Assembly: GCF_000380245.2 (NCBI RefSeq)
Contig: NZ_HG428743.1
Location: 152,112-216,111, forward strand
Direction: 5' to 3'
Length of the DNA stretch: 64,000 bases
Source of the DNA: Bacillus massiliigorillae
GTDB lineage: Bacteria > Bacillota > Bacilli > Bacillales > DSM-1321
Shown: positions 1-7,581 of the stretch, one piece after another
Layout: every line of letters starts with the position of its first letter
Position numbering within the stretch: the first letter of the stretch is position 1
Translations under genes and position numbers: made by a program
The notes under the pieces: model-generated
Databases searched by the model: none
The model's input: the letters and a program-made list of their open reading frames with translations, nothing else
Told to the model about the DNA's origin: nothing

Positions 1-1015
1 ATACTGAAATAATACCAAGTGTATGCGCACTCATAGACTTAGATACTTCCCCAAGGCTAACCATAGCAACAAACTCATTCGTTACTAATTTAGTTGCCAT
101 AATTCCTCCGGCAGAAACAGCATCTGCCCACGGTACCCCCATAAGGAAAGCAACTGGAGCAAAGATATATCCTAGTATTTCTTGGAACGATATACCGATT
201 ACCATATCAAATAAGGAGTTGATTAAATCCATTAACGCTACGAAACCGATCAGCATCGCTCCAACAATAATGGCTACCTTAAATCCATCCATGATATATT
301 CGCCAAGCATTTGGAAGAATGATTGCTTATGCTCATCTTCAATCGTTAAAATATCTTCGCTTTCATCTACTTTATATGGATTAATGATTGAAACAATAAT
401 AAATCCACCAAATAAGTTCAATACAATCGCCGTTACCACATATTTCGGTTCAATCATCGTCATATATGCCCCAACAATCGCCATAGAAACGGTCGACATT
501 GCCGACGCACATAATGTATACATTCGCTGTGGTGTAAGCTTATCTAATTGTTTTTTTACAGTAATGAATACTTCAGATTGACCTACCATTGCAGAAGCAA
601 CAGCATTGTATGATTCCAATTTACCCATGCCATTTACTTTACTAATTAATAAACCTACCCACTTCATGAAGAAAGGAAGGATTTTAAAGTGCTGCAAAAT
701 TCCTATCAATACAGATACAAAGACAATCGGTAATAATACATCTATAAAGAAAGGAGACTCTCCATCATTCGCTAACCCGCCAAAAACAAATGATATACCT
801 GTATTTGCGTAAGACAGTAAATGATCAAATACATTGGCTATTCCTTTAATTAGAACATAACCAAACTTTGTATTTAGCAATAATGCTGCCAATAAAAATT
901 GGATAATCAGCATTAGGACTATATTTTTGTACTTGATTTCCTTTTTATTTTTACTCATTACCAGAGCTAAACCAAAAACAAGTAGCAATCCACAAAAAGA
1001 TATTAAGTATCTCAT
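1..1015 (-). CDS. NupC-family nucleoside transporter (3' end beyond window)
   Basis: This is a concentrative nucleoside transporter (CNT family) that would import nucleosides with a cation across the cytoplasmic membrane. The start is ATG at 1015, preceded by GGAGGAGCT. The reading frame stays open to base 1, so about 338 of roughly 400 residues are present. The protein begins MRYLISFCGLLLVFGLALVM, has the family's alternating hydrophobic segments, a GLANDGESPFFIDVLL segment, a core with SYNAVASAMVGQSEVF, and the late conserved stretch ATKLVTNEFVAM. It closely resembles the genes at 2660-3883 and 48184-49371. The deoR-like gene lies just upstream on the same strand but is separated by a terminator, so this gene probably has its own promoter. 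Substrate preference cannot be read from the sequence. Confidence 0.9.
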   Translation of the reverse strand, partial: MRYLISFCGLLLVFGLALVMSKNKKEIKYKNIVLMLIIQFLLAALLLNTKFGYVLIKGIANVFDHLLSYANTGISFVFGGLANDGESPFFIDVLLPIVFVSVLIGILQHFKILPFFMKWVGLLISKVNGMGKLESYNAVASAMVGQSEVFITVKKQLDKLTPQRMYTLCASAMSTVSMAIVGAYMTMIEPKYVVTAIVLNLFGGFIIVSIINPYKVDESEDILTIEDEHKQSFFQMLGEYIMDGFKVAIIVGAMLIGFVALMDLINSLFDMVIGISFQEILGYIFAPVAFLMGVPWADAVSAGGIMATKLVTNEFVAMVSLGEVSKSMSAHTLGIISV

Positions 1016-1051
1016 AAGCTCCTCCATCAATATATATCTTATTTTTTGGCG

Positions 1052-1112
1052 TTCGTACTTCATACTACAAGCCTTTTTTTCGCTCATTCTGTAGACATAT
1101 CGAAGTATGAAC
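1052..1112 (-). promoter_or_regulatory. Long imperfect inverted repeat in the leader of the nucleoside transporter
   Basis: The arms GTTCGTACTTC (1052-1062) and GAAGTATGAAC (1102-1112) are complementary except at one position. The interior also offers pairing between ACTAC near 1065 and GTAG near 1091. The element sits 37-97 bases upstream of the transporter start. It could be an RNA stem-loop in the leader or a spaced operator; no known riboswitch motif was recognised. Confidence 0.4.
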
Positions 1113-1410
1113 AACAGCTAGACCTTAACTAAAAAAATCAGTAGTCAGATGTCAGACAAGTACTTTCTGCACTTTTTGTAAAAATGAATCTAGCAAAAAG
1201 ATAATATTTTAGCTATATTCATATAGATTCTCACATAAATATACATATACACTCATTGTTCCAATTGCATTACCATGTGAGATTGTAATCAAAATTCTAT
1301 GTAAGAAAGCGCTGTCAACCTTATGAAATCTCATTTTAATAGTGAAGTTCGTTTTTCCTATTTCACTATAACAGCTCATTTGACATTTGTAAAACAAATA
1401 ATGAACTTTT

Positions 1411-1459
1411 GTAAAAACCATCATTGGTCTTTTTTGATGGATACTGATGCTCCTTGGCT
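1411..1459. repeat. Small structured repeat, copy 1 (hairpin plus conserved flank)
   Basis: The sequence AAAAACCATCATTGGTCTTTTTT forms a short hairpin between A and T tracts and is followed by GATGCTCCTTGG. A second copy at 11071-11118 has CCGTCACCGG in the stem, so paired positions change together. Read on the minus strand, both copies also encode similar residues (RSISIHQKRPMMVF against RSLGINRKRPVTVF). It is probably a dispersed repeat of the species group. Confidence 0.45.
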
Positions 1460-1473
1460 TATGCCCAATCAAA

Positions 1474-1510
1474 AAAAGCATGGCAGTCTCTAGATGACTG
1501 CCATGCTTTT
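1474..1510 (-). terminator. Intrinsic terminator after the deoR-like gene
   Basis: Arms AAAAGCATGGCAGTC and the complementary TGACTGCCATGCTTTT enclose a six-base loop. On the minus strand the stem ends in a T-run, directly after the stop codon of the regulator. The A and T flanks could make it work in both directions. Confidence 0.85.
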
Positions 1511-2464
1511 CTAGTCGTTGGATTCTTCTTTATTGAGAAGAATTTTAGCCGTATATGCATCTGTTATTAAAACATTACACATCTTCGACTTAATTGCTCC
1601 CCATATTCCATCTACTTTTTTCAAACCACCTGCAACTAGAATGGATTGTTCTTTCTTCTTTAAATCCTCTAACTCAATGCCAATGGTTCTCGCATTCAGC
1701 TCTTCATTGCAAATATGACCATCTTTATCAAAGAATCGAGAGGCTATATCCCCTACCGCATGCTCTGAGATGACCTTTTCGTCTTCATCGGTAAAATAAC
1801 CTAATTGAAAAAGAAGAGAATCTGTTTGCGGAACGCCCACTGTATAAACAGCAATATTAGCTTCTTTTCCTATCGTTAGTAAGCTACGAATATGACGGTC
1901 TGCTTCTATCGCTTGCTTAACCACAACATGGTCTACTATAGCTGGCAAAGGTAACTGATACAGCGTTGCATCAAATGCTTTCTCAAACAAGTGTAACGTT
2001 TCAGAAGCGTAGGTTTTCTTCTGTGAATGACTGACTCCGCCTTTTAACTGTACAACCTTCACATCTCGCACTGATTTATGTTCCAAATGAGTTGCTACTT
2101 GATACAAAGTTGTACCCCAAGTAACACCAATCACATCTTCATCCTTAACAATACTGCTCACATAGTCTGCCGCAATTTTGCCTATCGCTTGCTTAACAAT
2201 ATTCTCTTCATACATTGGAACAGAAACAACTATTGCTTTTTTTAATCCTAGTTTTTCTTCCAGTTCAGTCCCTAGTACACGACAATTTTCAGAAGGGTCC
2301 ATTATTTTTATTTCAACAATGCCTTCCTCTTTGGCCTGTTGTAATAGCCTTGATACAGTTGGTCTAGATACGCCTAACTTCTTGGCTACCTCCATCTGGC
2401 TGAAATCCATTTGATAATAAAGTTTAGCTGCCTCAACCATCTTTTTACTTTTTTCGCACTCCAT
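1511..2464 (-). CDS. deoR: DeoR-like SorC-family regulator of deoxyribonucleoside use
   Basis: The 317-residue protein matches the layout of Bacillus subtilis DeoR (about 313 residues), which represses deoxyribonucleoside catabolism genes until deoxyribose 5-phosphate binds. Residues 10-55 form the N-terminal helix-turn-helix (AAKLYYQMDFSQMEVAKK followed by VSRPTVSRLLQQAKEEG). The rest is the SorC sugar-phosphate sensor domain, with GVTWGTTLYQVA, VVQLKGGVSHS, RHIRSLLTIGKEANIAVYTVG, DIASRFFD and SILVAGG. Its location between two nucleoside transporters supports this role. Unlike B. subtilis, no dra or pdp gene lies beside it here. Two small dyads upstream of its start may be its own operator. 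Confidence 0.88.
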   Translation of the reverse strand: MECEKSKKMVEAAKLYYQMDFSQMEVAKKLGVSRPTVSRLLQQAKEEGIVEIKIMDPSENCRVLGTELEEKLGLKKAIVVSVPMYEENIVKQAIGKIAADYVSSIVKDEDVIGVTWGTTLYQVATHLEHKSVRDVKVVQLKGGVSHSQKKTYASETLHLFEKAFDATLYQLPLPAIVDHVVVKQAIEADRHIRSLLTIGKEANIAVYTVGVPQTDSLLFQLGYFTDEDEKVISEHAVGDIASRFFDKDGHICNEELNARTIGIELEDLKKKEQSILVAGGLKKVDGIWGAIKSKMCNVLITDAYTAKILLNKEESND

Positions 2465-2483
2465 TATATTCAGCCCTTTAAAT

Positions 2484-2517
2484 ATACATTTGTATTCATA
2501 TTGTTACACATATGTAA
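2484..2517 (-). promoter_or_regulatory. Two short dyads upstream of the deoR-like gene
   Basis: ATACA-TT-TGTAT at 2484-2495 and TTACA-CATA-TGTAA at 2504-2517 are perfect short palindromes sharing the TACA/TGTA half-site, with centres 21 bases apart. They lie 20-53 bases before the start codon, a position that would suit autoregulation. They do not resemble the B. subtilis DeoR palindrome as I remember it. Confidence 0.4.
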
Positions 2518-2586
2518 ATACCCATGCAAGGATAAAAATATTTCTACTAAACGACGAAATATTGAAAGCTATAGCTTTCTAAAAAA

Positions 2587-2621
2587 ATAAACGACATTAA
2601 TTCCCCATTAATGTCGTTTAT
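2587..2621 (-). terminator. Intrinsic terminator after the nupG-like gene
   Basis: A 15-base-pair perfect stem (ATAAACGACATTAAT and complement) encloses a TCCCC loop. It follows the stop codon of the transporter at 2660. A nearly identical hairpin is found at 49498-49533 downstream of another nucleoside transporter. Confidence 0.8.
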
Positions 2622-2659
2622 TTTCACGATATTCATTTTTTTAAATAAACCGTGATTTA

Positions 2660-3883
2660 TTATCCAATAATCATTCCAGCAATCGCAGCACTTAAACATG
2701 ATGCTAATGCACCAGCAATGATCGCTTTTACGCCTAAGCGTGCAATGTCTGGTCTACGTTTTGGTGAAAGCTTTCCAAGTCCTCCAAGTAAGATACCTAG
2801 AGAAGAAAGGTTCGCAAAACCGCATAATGCAAAGCTGATAATGATAACTGATTTCTCAGATAAAGTATCGATAATTGGAGCAAAGTTGCTGTATGCAACA
2901 AATTCATTTACTACTAGTTTTTGCCCAATAAAGTTACCTGCTTGTAAGGCTTCTTCCCAAGGAACACCGATTACAAAAGCTAATGGAGCAAAAATATAGC
3001 TTAATATTAATTCAATCGATAGTTGATCGTAACCAAACCAACCACCAACTAAACCTAAAAGTCCATTCAGTAATGCGATTAATGCAATAAAGGCAAGAAG
3101 CATCGCTCCAACATTTAGAGCAAGTTGCAGACCCGTTGATGCACCATTTGCTGCCGCATCAATTACGTTTGAAGATGCTTCATCTTTAGCCATCTCAAAT
3201 CCTTCCGCATCTTCTTGGCTTTGTTCCGTTTCAGGAATCATGATTTTAGCAAGTAATAGTCCAGCTGGTGCTGACATCACACTTGCAGCAAGTAAATATT
3301 CCAATGGAACACCCATTAAAGAATATCCGACTAACACACTACCAGATACAGAAGCTAAACCACAGACCATAACGGAGAATAATTCTGATTTAGTCAATTT
3401 GTCAATGAAAGGTTTTATAACGAGAGGAGCTTCCGTACAACCTACGAAGATGTTTGCAGTTGCAGAAAACGATTCAGCCTTTTTCGTACCTAATAGTTTT
3501 GAAAGGGCACCACCAACATATTTGATTACAATTTGCATAATGCCTAAATAATATAAAACAGAGATTAATGCAGAGAAGAAAATAATAATACCTAAAACAT
3601 TAAATAAGAAAACGTGTGTAATACCTGATTCTGGCGTGTAAAGACCACCAACTAGAAAGTTAATTCCTTCATTAGCATAACCGATAACAGCGTTAACGCC
3701 ATCAGTTACCTTTTGTAAAATAGTTCGTCCTAGTGGCCATTTCAACACGATAAAAGCAAAGGAAATTTGAATGGCTAATGCCACTACCACCGTGCGAATA
3801 TTAATTTTTCGTTTGTTATTAGAGAAAAGAAAAGCAATTCCTAAAATACAAAGAATCCCTAACAACCCCCATAGATAATTCAT
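2660..3883 (-). CDS. nupG: NupG-like nucleoside transporter of the CNT family
   Basis: This 407-residue integral membrane protein belongs to the concentrative nucleoside transporter family. It has an N-terminal membrane segment (residues 2-20), the gate-like region with FVGCTEAPLVIKPF, and the late core with GQKLVVNEFVAYSNF and SEKSVIIISFALCGFANLSS. The AEAPL-like motif (CTEAPL) resembles the purine-nucleoside NupG type rather than the NupC-type copies here, which have VGQSEVF or FGQADAI at that position. The start is ATG with TGAGGTGAC upstream. Two PurBox-like sites and a plausible promoter upstream agree with the known membership of nupG in the B. subtilis PurR regulon. The symbol rests on these two points together. 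Confidence 0.8.
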   Translation of the reverse strand: MNYLWGLLGILCILGIAFLFSNNKRKINIRTVVVALAIQISFAFIVLKWPLGRTILQKVTDGVNAVIGYANEGINFLVGGLYTPESGITHVFLFNVLGIIIFFSALISVLYYLGIMQIVIKYVGGALSKLLGTKKAESFSATANIFVGCTEAPLVIKPFIDKLTKSELFSVMVCGLASVSGSVLVGYSLMGVPLEYLLAASVMSAPAGLLLAKIMIPETEQSQEDAEGFEMAKDEASSNVIDAAANGASTGLQLALNVGAMLLAFIALIALLNGLLGLVGGWFGYDQLSIELILSYIFAPLAFVIGVPWEEALQAGNFIGQKLVVNEFVAYSNFAPIIDTLSEKSVIIISFALCGFANLSSLGILLGGLGKLSPKRRPDIARLGVKAIIAGALASCLSAAIAGMIIG

Positions 3884-3945
3884 TATGTCACCTCATGATA
3901 TTATTTTGTATAAAAACAACATTCATATTGTTTTTATGGAAATTT

Positions 3946-3974
3946 AATATATCAGTATAATTTAATCTTTACAA
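3946..3974 (-). promoter_or_regulatory. Putative sigma-A promoter of the nupG-like gene
   Basis: On the minus strand, TTGTAA (3974-3969) and TATATT (3951-3946) are separated by exactly 17 bases. Initiation would fall about 55 bases before the start codon at 3883. Confidence 0.5.
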
Positions 3975-4017
3975 GTGGGGATTTTTAGAAAACATATACA
4001 TTCACGAGGTAACAGTA

Positions 4018-4036
4018 TAAAAATGTTCGTGTTTTT
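4018..4036 (-). promoter_or_regulatory. PurBox-like PurR site, proximal copy
   Basis: Read on the minus strand the sequence is AAAACACGAACATTTTTAT, which contains the central CGAA and AT-rich flanks of Bacillus PurBoxes. As I recall it, the first box of the B. subtilis purE operon reads AAAACACGAACATTA. It lies about 45 bases upstream of the putative -35 box, within the range known for PurR control. Confidence 0.6.
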
Positions 4037-4088
4037 TTATCATCACAAGACTTATAATCAGCATTCATTTCACTTGTTTTATTCACCA

Positions 4089-4107
4089 ATAAAAAATGTT
4101 CGTGTTT
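4089..4107 (-). promoter_or_regulatory. PurBox-like PurR site, distal copy
   Basis: A second copy, AAACACGAACATTTTTTAT on the minus strand, has the same orientation as the copy at 4018-4036 and lies 71 bases upstream of it. The usual close inverted partner box is not evident beside either copy. Confidence 0.55.
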
Positions 4108-4114
4108 TGATAAA

Positions 4115-4141
4115 GAGTGCCATTAGGGCGCTCATTTTTTT
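4115..4141 (+). terminator. Terminator-like hairpin of unclear owner
   Basis: GAGTGCC and GGCGCTC pair with one G-T wobble around a five-base loop, followed by CATTTTTTT. No plausible + strand gene ends here, so it might end a short untranslated RNA starting near 3960. That possibility is only an inference. Confidence 0.45.
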
Positions 4142-4198
4142 ACTAAAGTATCTGTTGGTTTAAAGTAAAATCTCCCCATTTTGTTTACATAGTCAAAA

Positions 4199-4242
4199 AA
4201 AATCCCAAGCTTCTCCTAGATGGTCAGCTTGGGATTTTTATT
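4199..4242. terminator. Strong hairpin with A and T tracts
   Basis: AATCCCAAGCT and AGCTTGGGATT form an 11-base-pair stem flanked by A8 and T5. It lies between the nupG regulatory region and the downstream unknown gene. The stem sequence recurs in the terminator at 9199-9236. Confidence 0.7.
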
Positions 4243-4485
4243 TATACCTATACTATCATTTTTCAAATAACAATTTAGATTATTTTAATCGAAAATTTGG
4301 TAATGAAACATCAATCCTTCTGATAATTCATTAGTAATTCTATACTAAATGTATTTTATTCAAATCAAATCTGAAATATTTAATGAACTAGTTTTTCGGG
4401 AGTGATAATGTGACATTTCCCTATATTTACCTGATGTTTTCAAATGATTTTAATGCATAAAATATTTTTAGGGAGTGAGTTTTTA

Positions 4486-5199
4486 TTGAGGTTAAAATAC
4501 TTAATTACGTGTTTTGTAAGTGCATTATTTATGAGTTTTATACTTTCTTCAGTTTATAATGCCGTAGCTATTAAGAATTTCAAAAACGAAGCACAATTAC
4601 TAATTAGTAAGACAAAAATGAATGATCTGTTAGTTTATAATGATTTAAATCAAGAAGGTAACACCATAAATATATCCTTTACACCAACTAAAACATTTGA
4701 ATCATTAAGTACTGAAGACCAATTTGTATATTTATCACAATTTCATAGGCTATTAAGATTTCATCTTAAAAATGGTCCTACTATGAATTCTTATTATTCA
4801 AAGGATATTAGATTTCATCTTAAGGTGAATAACATTCCATATAAGTATTATGATGTACATAATGAAAGGTTTAGTCTATACATACATAAAGGTGTTTTAG
4901 AAATTGGTCAATCCAAAATTCTTGAAACCACTGTTAAAAATTCGACTACCTTTATAACGAATCACATTGAACCAAACATCAAATACAAAACAAATGGCTA
5001 CTATGATGTTGAGATTATTGAATATATGCAAAGGTTTGCGAACCTATTAACTAAAAATGGAATGAATATAAATCTAAATAAAGATGGTCATTTAATAGCT
5101 ACAGAAACCATGGAAAAGTATAAGTTAACCTTTGATGATTTTAACAAAATTTTTTTTAGATGGTATTTCTTCGCTTTTGATAATCCTTTCAACGCTTAA
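4486..5199 (+). CDS. Unknown secreted or membrane-anchored protein, family member A
   Basis: No known function is recognised. I place the start at TTG 4486 because GGGAGTGAG lies seven bases before it, giving 237 residues; an upstream ATG at 4444 lacks a good ribosome binding site. Residues 1-25 (MRLKYLITCFVSALFMSFIL) form a signal peptide or membrane anchor, and the rest is hydrophilic and should be outside the membrane. The protein shares a common plan with the genes at 15603, 16949 and 55909: an N-terminal TINISF-type strand, a QFHRLLRFHLKN-type helix, and a C-terminal unit with NGYYDVEIIEYMQRFANLLT and FDDFNKI. It stands alone, with a terminator right after the stop. Confidence 0.75.
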   Translation: MRLKYLITCFVSALFMSFILSSVYNAVAIKNFKNEAQLLISKTKMNDLLVYNDLNQEGNTINISFTPTKTFESLSTEDQFVYLSQFHRLLRFHLKNGPTMNSYYSKDIRFHLKVNNIPYKYYDVHNERFSLYIHKGVLEIGQSKILETTVKNSTTFITNHIEPNIKYKTNGYYDVEIIEYMQRFANLLTKNGMNINLNKDGHLIATETMEKYKLTFDDFNKIFFRWYFFAFDNPFNA

Positions 5200-5229
5200 T
5201 CCGGTATATTTTTATACTGGATTTTTTTA
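5198..5229 (+). terminator. Intrinsic terminator of family member A
   Basis: AATCCGGTATA and TATACTGGATT pair around a TTTT loop and run into a T7 tract. The stem begins inside the stop codon of the gene. Confidence 0.85.
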
Positions 5230-5372
5230 TTAGACAAATATAAATCAAAAGGTAATACAGCCACAAGTGATGAAGGTGCAATGAATATCATTCATGCACC
5301 TGTGGTTGGCAATAATAGTCTTTCAAGAATCCCATTACCGTTAGTCAGCTTTTGCCTTTAGCTGCGAAAGTA

Positions 5373-5550
5373 TCAATGGTTACTGAAATTCCTTAATCCC
5401 ATTGCATTAATAGGTCCTTCAAAAGACAAATTAAATACGATCTCAGCTATTTCTTCCGGTGATTGTTTCATACCCGTGTTTAACCAATGTAAGATGACTC
5501 CAAAATGAGCTGAAGCAATATACGCCATAAAAACATCAATAAGTAAAAGT
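5373..5550 (-). pseudogene. Remnant of a TetR-family regulator (C-terminal part only)
   Basis: A minus-strand frame without a start reads LLIDVFMAYIASAHFGVIL, then HWLNTGMKQSPEEIAEIVFN and LSFEGPINAMG before a stop. This is the typical C-terminal ligand-domain ending of many Bacillus TetR regulators. The DNA-binding half is missing; upstream of 5550 the frame breaks up. A second shorter remnant with the same WLNTGMK segment is at 53486-53540. Confidence 0.6.
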
Positions 5551-5601
5551 AATTTTTTATTCTAACTTTTGGGATGCGTCACCTTTAACTTCCACTTTTT
5601 C

Positions 5602-7581
5602 TTAAATTTTATACTTACTCACAGCAGTATTTAACTCCTGTGCTAAATTTGCTAGGACTTGACTTGCAGAAGACATTTCTTCCATTGAAGCTGCCTGTTC
5701 TTCTGTAGCTGCCGATACTGTCTGCGTCTCTCCTGCGGTAGCTTGGCTATCCTTATTAATTTCTAGGATCTCTTTCTCGATTTTTCTACTACCACCCGAA
5801 ATACGATCCGATAATTCCTGTATTTTTTCTGTCATTGTACTAATTTCAGAAATCATTTCATCAATTTCGCCAAAAATAACCTGTGCCTCTTGAACAACAT
5901 TTGTTCCTACTGATACTTCTTTCTTTTCTTCTGACATTGATACTATAACATTGGCAGTATCATTTTGAATTCTTTCAACTAGCTCAGAAATTTGTTTTGC
6001 TTCCCTATGTGATTGTTCTGCTAATCTTCGTACTTCCTCAGCAACAACAGCGAATCCTTTACCATTATCGCCAGCACGTGCTGCTTCAATAGCTGCGTTT
6101 AATGCAAGTAAATTGGTTTGTTCTGCGATACTAGATATTGTATCCACAATTTGACTGATTTCCTTAGAGCGTTCACCAAGACTTCCAACTAACTCCGATG
6201 AAGCTGTAACACTTTGCTCAATCGTCGACATCTGGGTAATGACTTTACTTACAATCTCTTTACCCGATTTTGTTCGATTAGCTGTTTGTACCGACTTATC
6301 TACTATTACTGCTGCATTACCTGTTAAGTTTTCAATATCATGGGACATTTGATTAACAACTTCAACAGCCTGTTCTACTAATTTCATTTGATTGTCCGCA
6401 CCATAAGCCACCGAGGTTATCGATTCAGCTATTTGCTCAGCAGCCTGTGCAGATTGTTCTGCATTAGCAGTTAATTCCTCACTTGATGCGGCTAACTGTT
6501 CAGCTGATGTATTGACACTTCCAATTAATTGACGTAGTTTCTGTTTCATTTCATGGAAAGATGTCGCTAAAACACCAAGCTCATCACGAGACGTGATTGT
6601 CTGAGGTTGGTCACTGAAATTCCCATCTGCCATTTCGCATGCCTGCTCCATCATTTCTTTCAATGGTTTAGTAATTTTCATCGTAATCCAAACAATAATT
6701 CCGCACAAAATTATGGCAACAATAACACATCCTATAGCAAGCATATACGCCATCTTATCTACTTTGGCAAACAATTCTTCCTTATTAACACTTGAACATA
6801 AATACCATCCAGTATTTCCTATCGGTGCAGAACTAAGTAATTGTTCTTCTCCATCGATTTTAATCGTTTCTACTACATTTTGTTTCTTTTTCATGTTTTC
6901 ATAAAAGTTTTTCAAACTGCCATCGTAAACATTCTGTACTAGTTTATCCGGTTGAAATTTAGGATGACTAATCAATTCACCTTTATTACTTACAACAAAA
7001 ACAAATCCTGTTTCTCCAATTTTTACTTTTTTTAATTTATTCAACAAATGATTCAAATTTACATTTGATGTTACTACTCCGATTTTCTCGCCATTTTTGA
7101 TAATCGGTGCACCTAAAATGGATAATAAATCTTTTGTTCCTGCTATATCTCTATAAACATCTGAATAAACAGGTTCACCATCGGACGCAAATATTTGTTT
7201 GTACCAATCACGCTTACGATGGTCATAATCACTAGGTGGTACCCAATTATCGCTGTCTACGTAGGTCTTATTTTCGTATGCAAAAGCTATTGTTGTAATC
7301 CCATTTTCTTTATCTAATGGATATTTAACCATTTCTCTCATTGCCTCTGGTGTAGGATTTTGTTTTGCTAATGACAATGCAAGACTTTTGACGCTAGCTT
7401 CATGTCTTACTAAATCTTTATTTATGGATTCGCTATTATACTTAGTCGTTAATTGATTGGACTGTAAAATTTGCTCGTTTAAAGCATTTTTAGAAGTATC
7501 ATACGCATAAAAGCTTAAGATTGTAATAAAAATAATGACAGGTATTAATAAACCAACAAGCATTTTCGTTTTCAAATTCAT
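5602..7581 (-). CDS. Methyl-accepting chemotaxis protein with dCache sensor
   Basis: The 659-residue transmembrane chemoreceptor senses an external ligand and controls CheA. It has a membrane segment at about residues 8-28, a periplasm-side Cache-type sensor at about 33-275 (with RKRDWYKQIF and DVYRDIAGTKDLLSILGAPI), a second membrane segment near 280-300, a HAMP domain (KITKPLKEMMEQ) and a long signalling coiled coil. The hairpin tip AEQTNLLALNAAIEAARAGD and EVRRLAEQS are canonical. The last 40 residues contain glutamate/glutamine-rich methylation-type sequence. The start is ATG with AAGGAGAAC. It is a single transcription unit; no che genes are nearby, as is usual for dispersed Bacillus receptors. 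The ligand is unknown; this Cache type often binds amino acids. Confidence 0.93.
   Translation of the reverse strand: MNLKTKMLVGLLIPVIIFITILSFYAYDTSKNALNEQILQSNQLTTKYNSESINKDLVRHEASVKSLALSLAKQNPTPEAMREMVKYPLDKENGITTIAFAYENKTYVDSDNWVPPSDYDHRKRDWYKQIFASDGEPVYSDVYRDIAGTKDLLSILGAPIIKNGEKIGVVTSNVNLNHLLNKLKKVKIGETGFVFVVSNKGELISHPKFQPDKLVQNVYDGSLKNFYENMKKKQNVVETIKIDGEEQLLSSAPIGNTGWYLCSSVNKEELFAKVDKMAYMLAIGCVIVAIILCGIIVWITMKITKPLKEMMEQACEMADGNFSDQPQTITSRDELGVLATSFHEMKQKLRQLIGSVNTSAEQLAASSEELTANAEQSAQAAEQIAESITSVAYGADNQMKLVEQAVEVVNQMSHDIENLTGNAAVIVDKSVQTANRTKSGKEIVSKVITQMSTIEQSVTASSELVGSLGERSKEISQIVDTISSIAEQTNLLALNAAIEAARAGDNGKGFAVVAEEVRRLAEQSHREAKQISELVERIQNDTANVIVSMSEEKKEVSVGTNVVQEAQVIFGEIDEMISEISTMTEKIQELSDRISGGSRKIEKEILEINKDSQATAGETQTVSAATEEQAASMEEMSSASQVLANLAQELNTAVSKYKI

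Noticed and set aside
1209..1481. 90-residue minus-strand frame
   Set aside because: It overlaps the deoR terminator and the structured repeat, has no ribosome binding site, and shows no family features.
3975..4163. 62-residue plus-strand frame over the PurBox region
   Set aside because: Unnatural composition and it covers regulatory sites and hairpins.
5240..5320. Hairpin GGTGCAATGAA / TTCATGCACC considered as a riboswitch or attenuator
   Set aside because: No gene follows on either strand in a suitable position and no known RNA motif is seen; probably a relic.
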